Of a stretch of DNA of 64,000 nt, positions 1-46,886 are shown in pieces. Position 1 is the stretch's first letter; every line of letters begins with the position of its first letter. The stretch is from Roseospira navarrensis (GTDB taxonomy: Bacteria; Pseudomonadota; Alphaproteobacteria; Rhodospirillales; Rhodospirillaceae). A program made the position numbers and the translations under genes. Location of the stretch: assembly GCF_009601025.1 (NCBI RefSeq), contig NZ_WIVE01000007.1, positions 1 to 64,000 of the forward strand, in the 5' to 3' direction. A model generated the notes under the pieces. The model was not told the origin of the DNA. It saw nothing but the letters and a program-made list of their open reading frames with translations, and did not search any database.

Positions 1-82
1 TAAATCCCGATATGTATCGAAAAATCTGGATATATCCCCGAATTCTGACCGTGTGCCATACCGGTTACCTCGTCACAGCAAG

Positions 83-585
83 TGACCTTGCCCCGAAAAA
101 GTGGACACCGGGTTACGCGGCACGAAACGCGGCTTGCTCCTCGGTGATGGAGCCAAGCGCCGAGTGCAGGCGCCAGCGAGTGTAAGTCCCTTCGATGGAG
201 GCGAACAGGTCGAGGACCACGGCGAGGCACAGCCACCCTCTCGGCGGTTGGGATGTAAGACATATCGGCGAGCCCAGGGCTTTCGTGGGGGCTCGCCCTG
301 GGGCGTCCGGCGAGACCTGCCGGTCCAGCAGGCTGGGCGCCTCGGGCAGAGTGTGGTTGCTGTCCGTAGGACACGGCCGATAGGCCCGGCGCCACTTGGC
401 CTGGACGCCATGGCGGCGCATCACGCGGGCCACCCGCCCCGAGGGCCGGCCGCTGCTCGCCAACAGCGCCACCGTGTCCGGCTTGAACTCATCCGTGAAG
501 GACCGTCGGGTCTTGGTCGTCATCGTCCACGTCTCCACTCCCGAGGGCGCTTGTCGGAGGTGTCCACCGTTCTGGAGACGGGTCA
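83..585 (-). mobile_element. Internally deleted IS3-family element (MITE-like remnant)
   Basis: A 503-bp block is bounded by imperfect 25-bp terminal inverted repeats at 83-107 and 561-585 (17 of 25 positions match). Both begin TGACC and end GTGGACA, the usual style of IS3-group tips. Between them lies only a fused scrap of transposase (113-523). An intact IS3 element is about 1.2-1.4 kb, so roughly two thirds has been lost and the element cannot move by itself. I found no convincing target-site duplication. Its right end lies inside the last codons of the neighbouring hydrolase gene. Confidence 0.8.
113..523 (-). pseudogene. Degenerate IS3 transposase, orfA-orfB fusion remnant
   Basis: Read from the ATG at 523, the product (about 136 residues) opens with a typical IS3 OrfA N-terminus (TTKTRRSFTDEFK, then a helix containing LLASSGRP). 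It jumps at once into the OrfB leader (RVMRRHGVQA, then RRAYRP), the pre-catalytic stretch with GWLCLAVVLDLF, and finally the OrfB C-terminus (RWRLHSALG). The rest of OrfA, most of the DDE catalytic domain and the programmed-frameshift region are missing, and a local frameshift scrambles the stretch between the OrfB leader and GWLCLAVVLDLF. No active transposase can be made. Confidence 0.8.
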
Positions 586-1541
586 GACAGCTCTTCGCCT
601 TGCCATCCGTCCGCCTGAGCACGCTCAAGATCGGCGACGGGCACGTGGCGTTCCAGGAACGCCAGGATGGTCCCGGCGGCCAGGTCCAGGCGGCTCTCGC
701 CGGTCTCGGTGTCCAGGCCCTCGTGCGTGACGCCCGGCAGGGGCTCCGCGGTCACGACGCACCCGGCGGCCCGGGCCGCGTCCCGCAGGCGCATCATCTC
801 GGCGATCGGCACGACGGTGTCGGCCGTGCCGTGCAGCAGGAGAACCGGGGCCTGCTGGCGCGCAACCGTGGTCACGGGCGCGATGTCCGCGAAGCGATGG
901 CCGATGATGCGCTCCACGTAGCGATTGATGACCCACCCGATCGGGCGATAGGGCACGTGCCAGCCCTCCAGCGTCCGGCGCATCACCTCCTCCGGATGGG
1001 CGAACGCCGCAAGGCTGACCACGGCCGCCAGGTCCGGGTGCCGGCTGCCGGTCAGCAGCGCGGCCCCGGCGCCGACGGAATGCCCCATCACGCCGAGGCG
1101 GGCGGGATCGATCTCCGGACGGGCGCGCAGCCACGCCAGCCCGGCCGAGAGGTCCTCGGCGAACCGGGGCAGGGAGGCGAAGGAGTCGTCGTCGCTGCGC
1201 CCATGGCAGCGGGCATCCAGCAGCAAAACGCCGTATCCGGCCGCCTGCAGAACCCCGGCCAGCGGCAGCAGCCCATCCGCGCTGGCGCCCCAGCCATGGA
1301 TCGCGACCAGGGCCGGCGCCGACGGTCGGTCGGGCGCCGCCGGGGGCGGCGCGTACCAGCCGAACAGGCTCTTGCCCTTGGCGGTGGGGAGGCGCACGCC
1401 CTGCCCGTTGACGAGGAGATCGCCCGGGTCCGTCCCGGCGCCCAGGCGGGGCGCCCGGAACGCCCGGTGCAGGGCCTTGTGCAGGGCGTAGCCGCCGACC
1501 ACGGCGATCGCGAGAAGAATCAGGCCCTGAATGACGATCAC
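489..1541 (-). CDS. Alpha/beta-hydrolase with N-terminal membrane anchor; C-terminus rewritten by an IS
   Basis: The 350-residue protein starts with a single hydrophobic helix (about residues 3-24), then an alpha/beta-hydrolase fold. Visible are an oxyanion segment (AIHGWGASADG), the nucleophile elbow GHSVGAG, an acid-bearing strand (LHGTADTVVP) and a late His (GVTHEGL), so the Ser-Asp-His triad is complete. It resembles COG1073/BAAT-like membrane-anchored hydrolases; the substrate is unknown. The native protein probably ended soon after FLERHVP. About the last 31 codons (from 585 down to the stop at 489) come from the IS3 remnant, giving an acidic tail of DDDD and neighbouring residues. It lies 37 bp downstream of the Mrr-like gene and may share its transcript. 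Confidence 0.85.
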   Translation of the reverse strand: MIVIQGLILLAIAVVGGYALHKALHRAFRAPRLGAGTDPGDLLVNGQGVRLPTAKGKSLFGWYAPPPAAPDRPSAPALVAIHGWGASADGLLPLAGVLQAAGYGVLLLDARCHGRSDDDSFASLPRFAEDLSAGLAWLRARPEIDPARLGVMGHSVGAGAALLTGSRHPDLAAVVSLAAFAHPEEVMRRTLEGWHVPYRPIGWVINRYVERIIGHRFADIAPVTTVARQQAPVLLLHGTADTVVPIAEMMRLRDAARAAGCVVTAEPLPGVTHEGLDTETGESRLDLAAGTILAFLERHVPVADLERAQADGWQGEELSDPSPERWTPPTSALGSGDVDDDDQDPTVLHG

Positions 1542-1578
1542 GGGCGGGGGTCCTCTTCAATGGAACGGGGCGGGCGGA

Positions 1579-2340
1579 TCACGCCACCTGCTCGCCCGCC
1601 AGGATCGCATCCAGGCGCGCCAGATCGCTGTAATGCAGCAGGAGCACGCTGCTGCTCTGCGCCAGCGCCGAGGCGCTGCGGGTGAAGGTGGCGTTGGTCA
1701 CCACGGCGGCATGGCGGCAGCGGGCATGCAGCCGGGCCGTCGAGGCCTCCTGCACGGCCTTGTTGCCCACGGGCCCGCCGTACTTCTTGCACTGGATGGC
1801 GACCCGCACGCCGTCCCGGGTCGCGATGATGTCCACGCCCTGGTCCTGCGAGGCCGCCGTCACCTCGGTCGTCCAGCCGGCGCGGTCCAGCAGCCCGGCA
1901 CAGAAGCGCTCGAAGGCATAGCCGTCCATGTCGGGATCGAACGCGCAGTCCGCCGCGATCGCCACGCACCGGCGGTGCACGGGCTTTTCCAGCAGATGCA
2001 GGGCATAGCGGTTCAGATCGCTCCGGATCACCCGGGCCTGCGCGTCGGACAGGTGCGGCATGATGACCTTGTCGATGAAGTACTTGGCCTCCCGGCACCA
2101 TTCGGACGCATCCACGACCCCATAACAGTCGATGTGGATCTTCTGGTCGCGGTTGCGGGCCAGGGTGTCCAGGTGCTCGGCCACGCACTGGGCGAAGATG
2201 CGCTCCGCCGTCTCGCGCTGCACCGTGCGGTGGGCATAGTCGAGCAGGGCCGCGACCAGCCCAAGGGCGGCGATCCCCGCCAGCGCCAGCCCGCCCCAGG
2301 CGAGAAGCGGCGCGCCGTTTTCGATCAGGCCGTGCAGCAT
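1579..2340 (-). CDS. Mrr-type restriction endonuclease-like protein with membrane anchor
   Basis: The protein has 253 residues from the chosen ATG. Upstream codons are open to 2568, but that region is rich in Arg/Pro and looks non-coding. An N-terminal hydrophobic segment (about residues 11-32) is followed by a roughly 90-residue linker with little recognisable sequence, then a C-terminal Mrr_cat domain. The PD-(D/E)XK core is visible as QGVDIIATRDG followed by VAIQCKKYGG, giving the Asp and the Gln-x-Lys typical of Mrr nucleases. Such membrane-tethered Mrr-fold proteins occur widely in proteobacteria. Some cleave modified DNA, many have no known role. No methyltransferase or specificity gene is beside it, so a classical restriction-modification system is not supported. 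The start is uncertain; the ribosome binding site is weak. Confidence 0.75.
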   Translation of the reverse strand: MLHGLIENGAPLLAWGGLALAGIAALGLVAALLDYAHRTVQRETAERIFAQCVAEHLDTLARNRDQKIHIDCYGVVDASEWCREAKYFIDKVIMPHLSDAQARVIRSDLNRYALHLLEKPVHRRCVAIAADCAFDPDMDGYAFERFCAGLLDRAGWTTEVTAASQDQGVDIIATRDGVRVAIQCKKYGGPVGNKAVQEASTARLHARCRHAAVVTNATFTRSASALAQSSSVLLLHYSDLARLDAILAGEQVA

Positions 2341-2557
2341 GAAAGGGTCCAATCCGGAGCATCCATGACCCGGACTCGTCCGGACCATGCCCATGGAATC
2401 AGTCCGGGCGCGGCTTTTCAAGAGGCACAGGCCCAGCCGGGCCGCCCGCGGGCGGCGGGGTGGAACCCGCCCGGCCCGGCGCGCGTTGCCCGGGGGAACC
2501 GTCGGCGCGGAAAGCTGACCACGCCGCGTGCCCTCTTGTCCCAACGGGAGGTCCCTC

Positions 2558-2797
2558 ATGACCGTCACCCGCCTGGATCAGGCCGATCACGAAGCCAACA
2601 CGTGGCTGAACAGGCTGACCGAGACGCCCGCCGTCGAGACCCGGAATCAGGCCTATGGGGCGCTGCGCGCGGTGCTGGAACACAGCGCCCTGGAGGACAT
2701 CGCGAACGGCGACGCCGCGCGCTTCGTGGTGGCCGGGGCGGAAGGCGCCTACGGCCCGCAGGCGCGCAAGGCGCGCCCCCACACCGCCGGTCACTGA
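2558..2797 (+). CDS. Short DUF2267-like protein, apparently truncated
   Basis: This 79-residue protein starts at the ATG preceded by GGGAGGT. The N-terminal half (EANTWLNRL, then RNQAYGALRAVLEH) matches the opening helices of DUF2267 proteins, which normally run about 130-150 residues and continue with a conserved ALRDRL/LP...YEGW section. Here the sequence departs after the second helix and ends in a basic tail (ARKARPHTAGH). It may therefore be a truncated or divergent family member. Function is unknown for the family. It is 18 bp upstream of the glycosidase gene on the same strand and probably heads that transcript. Confidence 0.6.
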   Translation: MTVTRLDQADHEANTWLNRLTETPAVETRNQAYGALRAVLEHSALEDIANGDAARFVVAGAEGAYGPQARKARPHTAGH

Positions 2798-2815
2798 CGG
2801 AGGCGATCCCGCGCC

Positions 2816-4456
2816 ATGACGGAGCACACCGCGATCCGAGGGCCCCGCGTGGCGGCCCGCCTGCGGCGCGGCTGGGTCGACCTGCGCGGTCTGGCCCGGC
2901 TGGCTTGGTTCGGCCTGCAACACTTCGTCCTGGCCCGCGTCTTCTCCAGCTTGAGGCGGGCCGCCCCGGCCGAGGTGACGCAGGCCCTGATGCGTGCCAA
3001 GGGGATCGGCCATCCGCCCCCGGTGCTGACGCTGGAAGGGCCGGACGATCCCGACCGGGCGTGGGACCGGGGCTTCGCCGCCGTCAACGCGGCCCTGTAC
3101 ATGAACCTGCACACACCGAACGACATGGCCGGGGTGCGCCATGCCCATCCGGCGCCGTCGTTCCCGGCGATCTATCTGTGGGACTCCGCCTTCATCGCGC
3201 AGGTCTGGCGGTGGTGGGACCCGGCCGTCGCGGCCGACGTGCTGCGGGCGGTGGTGGAGACGCGCGACGGCGACCGCCTGCGCCACTTCACCGCCGCCTT
3301 CGCCCGGTCGCCCTATACCCAGCCGCCCCTGCTCGCCTGGGCCCTGCGCCAACTCGTGGACGGTCTGGACGCGGCCGAGACCGAGGGTGTCGGACTGGCG
3401 GACCTGTACGGGCCGTTGTGCGATTACAAACGGTGGCTCTATACCCACCGGCGCACGGCGGACGGCCTGTTCGCCTGGGATCATGCCTACGAATCCGGGG
3501 GCGAGAACGCCCCGCGCTTCGGCTCCCGCGATGAACGCCGGCTGCGGGACACCCGTCGCGTCGCCGCGCCCGACTTCGCGGCCTATATGGTGCTCACCTG
3601 CGATGCCCTGGCGGCCCTGGCGCGGAGGATCGGGCGCACGGGCGAGGCGGCGGCGCACGAGGCCGATGCCACCGCCCTGCGCGCCCAGGCGAACGCGGTC
3701 CTGTGGGACGAGACCGAAGGGCTGTACTTCGACCGCGACATGGACAGCGGCGCGTTCATCCGGTGCCGCACCATCGCGTCCCTGCTGCCTCTCTGGGCCG
3801 GGATACCCGACCCCGACCGGGCGAAGCGGTTGCACACCCACATCGTGGACCTGGAGGCGTTCAATACGCCGATCCCGCTGCCGTCCGTCGCGGCCTCCGA
3901 TCCCGCGTTCGAAAAGGACATGTGGCGCGGCCCCGTGTGGGTGAACACCGCCTATGCCGTCATCCAGGGGCTGGAGCGATACGGTTCCGGCGAGACCGCC
4001 GCCGACCTCGCGTTTCGCCTGTGCGACGGCGTCTACCGCACGGCGCGGCTGACGGGGCACATCCACGAGTTCTATGATCCGGATCGGCCGGGCGTGGACG
4101 CCCTCCACCGCAAGCGCGGCAACCTGTGGAAACGCGTGACCCTGGGGGACAAGCCCGTGATCGACTTCGTCGGCTGGTCCGGTCTGGTCAACACGCTGGT
4201 GATCGAGACCCTGTTCGGGCTGCGCCGGGAGCCGGAGGGCCTGACCCTCACCCCCCGCTTCCCGGAGCGCGCCGCCGGCCACCGGCTCACCCTGTCCCTG
4301 CCGCACCCTGGCCTGGACATCCGCGCCGAGATCCGGTCCGGCGGCGCGGTGCGTGGTACGGTGCGCGGCCCGTGGGGCGAGCGGACGTTCCATCTTGCGT
4401 TCGGCGAGACCCTGAGCCTGTCTCCCGCCGCCAACCATCCGGGAGACCGCGCATGA
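2816..4456 (+). CDS. GH63-like (alpha/alpha)6-barrel glycoside hydrolase
   Basis: The 546-residue protein lacks a signal peptide, so it is probably cytoplasmic. It carries marks of the GH63 / mannosylglycerate-hydrolase-like clan: YLWDSAF near residue 121 (the Asp is the usual general acid), repeated helical hairpins, the WRGPVWVNTAYAV block near residue 370, and a late EFYDPD segment. The family hydrolyses alpha-glucosides or mannosylglycerate-type compatible solutes; which one cannot be read here. A GGAGG lies about 12 bases before the ATG. Its stop overlaps the start of the glycosyltransferase gene (ATGA), so the two are translationally coupled and probably make and remodel one glycoside. 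Confidence 0.8.
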   Translation: MTEHTAIRGPRVAARLRRGWVDLRGLARLAWFGLQHFVLARVFSSLRRAAPAEVTQALMRAKGIGHPPPVLTLEGPDDPDRAWDRGFAAVNAALYMNLHTPNDMAGVRHAHPAPSFPAIYLWDSAFIAQVWRWWDPAVAADVLRAVVETRDGDRLRHFTAAFARSPYTQPPLLAWALRQLVDGLDAAETEGVGLADLYGPLCDYKRWLYTHRRTADGLFAWDHAYESGGENAPRFGSRDERRLRDTRRVAAPDFAAYMVLTCDALAALARRIGRTGEAAAHEADATALRAQANAVLWDETEGLYFDRDMDSGAFIRCRTIASLLPLWAGIPDPDRAKRLHTHIVDLEAFNTPIPLPSVAASDPAFEKDMWRGPVWVNTAYAVIQGLERYGSGETAADLAFRLCDGVYRTARLTGHIHEFYDPDRPGVDALHRKRGNLWKRVTLGDKPVIDFVGWSGLVNTLVIETLFGLRREPEGLTLTPRFPERAAGHRLTLSLPHPGLDIRAEIRSGGAVRGTVRGPWGERTFHLAFGETLSLSPAANHPGDRA

Positions 4457-5691
4457 AGCTGTGCGACATCACGCTGGCCTACAACGACAGCAGCGGGGGC
4501 ATCCGCACCTACATCGACCAGAAACGCCGCATCCTGACGGAGCAGACCGAGCACACCCATGTGCTGGTGATCCCGGGCGAACAGGACCGGGTCCACGAGG
4601 ACGGGCGGCTGGTGACGGTGGAGATCGAGAGCCCGCTGTTGCCCGGCCAGGACGCCTATCGCTCCTTCATCCGGCCGCGCAAGATCCGGGACGTTCTGGT
4701 CGATCTGCGGCCGGACGTGATCGAACTGGGCAGCTACTACCTGGAGGCCTGGGCCGCGATCTCGGCCCGCAACCGGCTGCGGGAGAAAGGGTTGCCCTGC
4801 GTGCTCGGCGGCTATTTCCACACCGACGTCGCCGAGGCCTATGTGGCGGCCCCGCTGCGCAACGTCGCCCGCGACTGGCTGTCGGACTCCGAGGACTCGG
4901 TCTGGACGAAACTGGGCGACCGCATCTCCGAGGTCGCGGCGGCCGGCATCGAACGCTACATGGCGGGCGTGTTCGAGGCCTGCGACCTGGCCTTTGCGCC
5001 GTCCCCCGCGCAGGCGGCGCGGCTGAACGAGTACGGCGTGGACGGGGTCCGCGTCGTGCCGCTGGGGGCGGATCTGGAGGGGTTCCACCCCGATCGGGGC
5101 AGCGCCGAGGCGCGCGCCGAGGCGGGCGCCGAGCCGGACGATCTGCTGCTGATCTATGCCGGACGGCTGTCCCACGAGAAGCGGGTGCTCACCCTGGTCG
5201 AGGCGCTGGATGCCCTGCCCGAGGACCGCCACGCGCGGCTGTGCCTGATCGGGCACGGCCCCTTGCGCGACGAGCTGGAGGAGATGGCCCGGACCCGGCC
5301 GGCCCTGACCCTGCTGCCGTTCCAGACCGACAAGGCGGCGCTGGCCCGCCTGCTGGCCTCGGCCGACCTCTACGTGACAGCGGGGCCGCACGAGACGTTC
5401 GGGCTCAGCATCATCGAGGCGCAGGCCTGCGGCCTGCCGGTGGTCGGTGTGGACGCCGGCGCGCTGCCGGAACGGGTGCCGCCGGACCTGGGGGCGCTGG
5501 GGCCGGTGGACGACGCGACCGCCATGGCCGCCAACATCGAAACCGTGGCGGCCGACCGGGCCGCGATCGGCCAACGGGCGCGCCGCCACGTGGAGGAGTC
5601 CTTCAGTTGGTCCGGCACGGTGGGGGCGCTGCTTGAGGCCTACGGCGCGGCGCCGGGGCGCGGGGCGGGCGAGGCGACCAGAGGCGCATGA
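4453..5691 (+). CDS. GT4-family glycosyltransferase
   Basis: The 412-residue protein has two Rossmann domains of the GT-B fold. The N-terminal domain starts with a Gly-rich acceptor loop (NDSSGGIRTY). The C-terminal donor domain has YAGRLSHEKRV and the EX7E-type segment HETFGLSIIEAQACGLPVVG, which binds the nucleotide-sugar phosphate. This is a retaining GT4 enzyme, similar to proteins annotated as glycosyltransferase family 1 / mannosyltransferase. The ATG overlaps the stop of the upstream glycosidase gene. It is unlikely to belong to the polyketide cluster, which converges on it from the other strand, though a product glycosylation cannot be excluded. Confidence 0.85.
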   Translation: MKLCDITLAYNDSSGGIRTYIDQKRRILTEQTEHTHVLVIPGEQDRVHEDGRLVTVEIESPLLPGQDAYRSFIRPRKIRDVLVDLRPDVIELGSYYLEAWAAISARNRLREKGLPCVLGGYFHTDVAEAYVAAPLRNVARDWLSDSEDSVWTKLGDRISEVAAAGIERYMAGVFEACDLAFAPSPAQAARLNEYGVDGVRVVPLGADLEGFHPDRGSAEARAEAGAEPDDLLLIYAGRLSHEKRVLTLVEALDALPEDRHARLCLIGHGPLRDELEEMARTRPALTLLPFQTDKAALARLLASADLYVTAGPHETFGLSIIEAQACGLPVVGVDAGALPERVPPDLGALGPVDDATAMAANIETVAADRAAIGQRARRHVEESFSWSGTVGALLEAYGAAPGRGAGEATRGA

Positions 5692-5713
5692 GACCAGCGG
5701 CCCTCGCTCGTCA

Positions 5714-5752
5714 GATGCCGTTGGCATCGGCGTCATATGCCGTTGGCATCGG
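5714..5752. repeat. Two copies of a 16-bp unit containing a perfect palindrome, between convergent genes
   Basis: The unit ATGCCGTTGGCATCGG occurs at 5714-5729 and 5737-5752. Each contains ATGCC-GTT-GGCAT, a perfect 5-bp inverted repeat with a 3-base spacer. The pair sits in the 77-bp gap between the glycosyltransferase stop (+) and the PKS A stop (-). Short stems without a T-tract make weak terminators; tandem protein-binding sites or a small repeat element are other possibilities. Confidence 0.5.
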
Positions 5753-5768
5753 ACGCTGGCGGGTGCTG

Positions 5769-25126
<19,358 letters not shown>

Positions 25127-25130
<4 letters not shown>

Positions 25131-26469
25131 GGCACCCGCACCTCTTCCCGGACCGGAGCACCCTCGCCCAGCATATCGCGATACCGGCGCATGTGGGCGA
25201 GCAGCTTCCACAGGTCCGCCTCCCACAGGTGGCGATAGCTGTCGATGAAATACGTCTGCCCCAGATCGGGGGTGTCGACCGTCTTGGCCGTCAGGAACCG
25301 CTTCAACCCCGGCAGGTCGTCGAACAGCGCGCGGGCGTAGGCGCGCACGAACAGGCCCTGGGTCTTCAGGCCGTCGCCCAACCCCCCGGCGGCGTTGATG
25401 AACCCCATGAACAGCAGGCGGTCGTGGTTGCGCGGCGTCGAATGCAGGAACAGGTCCGGAATCCCCGACCTCCATTCCAACAGGTCGCTGTCGAGAAACG
25501 GGAAGCTGCGCTGGTAGCCGGTGGCGTACAGGACAAGGTCCACCTCGGCCTCGGAGCCGTCCACGAAGCGGACCGTCTTGCCGGCGAAGGATTGCACATC
25601 ACCCTTGGGCACGATGTCGCCGTGACCGATGTGATACAGGATCAGCGAGTTCATCACCGGATGGGCGGCATCCAGCGGATAGTCGGGCCGTGGCAGGCCG
25701 TAGTCCGCCCCGTCATAGCCCGCGAGGCGGAACACCTGCTCGATGTACGCCATCGTCTCGGCCTTGGTCTCGAACTTGGTGCCCAGTTCCATCATCCACT
25801 GCGGCGTGGGCTTTCCGGCGATGAACTTGGGCTGGTAGTAGTACCCGCGCCGCGTGCTGTGGATGACGCCGGCCGCCTGGGTGACCGCGTCCACCGCGAT
25901 GTCGCAGCCCGAATTGCCGCCGCCGATCACCAGCACGCGCTTGTCGCGCACCTGATCGGGCGATTTGTAGTCCCGGGCGTGCAGAGTCTCGCCGGCGAAG
26001 GCGCCGGGGATCGGCGGATCGGGATAGCGCGGCTCCCGCTGCAGGCCGTTGCAGACGACCACAAGAGGATAAACGAGATCGTGGCCGGCCGCCGTCACCA
26101 GCCGCCACGGCCCGCCCGCCGGCTCCAGGCGCGTGACCGGGGCGTTGAAGCGCGCCCGCTCGTAGAGGCCGTGCGCCCGGGCATAGGACCGGATATAGGC
26201 GAGCATCTGCCGGTGGTTGGGATAGACCGGATAGTCCGCCGGCATGGGAAAGTCCGGCACCTGGGTGTTGAACTTGGGGGAGATCAGGTGCAGGGACCGA
26301 TAGGTGCGGCCGCACGGGGCCTCGTCGTTCCACACGCCGCCGAAATCGGCTTCCGCCTCGTACAGATGCACGGTGAAGCCGCCGTCGATCAGCTCGCGCC
26401 CCACGCCGATGCCGGTGGGGCCGCCCCCGATGATGGCCACGGTCCCTGCTGTGTCGGTCTCGGTCTTGG

Positions 26470-26473
<4 letters not shown>
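25127..26473 (-). CDS. FAD-dependent monooxygenase, class B (Baeyer-Villiger / PedG type)
   Basis: The 448-residue protein has an N-terminal FAD Rossmann motif (GGGPTGIG, about 16-23), an internal NADPH motif (GGGNSG), the class-B fingerprint FxGxxxHxxxYK (here FAGETLHARDYK) and YATGY. It starts with GTG, whose GTGA overlaps the stop of PKS B, and its own stop overlaps the ATG of PKS A. All three are therefore one translationally coupled unit. In pederin, sesbanimide and oocydin-type trans-AT systems an FMO at this place hydroxylates the chain or inserts oxygen (Baeyer-Villiger) while it is ACP-bound. Oxygen insertion at the split module 6 is the likely role here, by analogy. Confidence 0.85.
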
Positions 26474-46875
<20,402 letters not shown>

Positions 46876-46886
46876 GGCCGCCCCCC

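Noticed and set aside
83-585. Functional insertion sequence
   Set aside because: The catalytic domain is deleted; only the ends and a fused scrap of OrfA and OrfB remain.
25131-25475. N-terminal extension of PKS A up to 25475
   Set aside because: It overlaps the FMO gene out of frame, is Arg/Pro/Gly-rich, and the ATG at 25130 gives a normal ATGA coupling.
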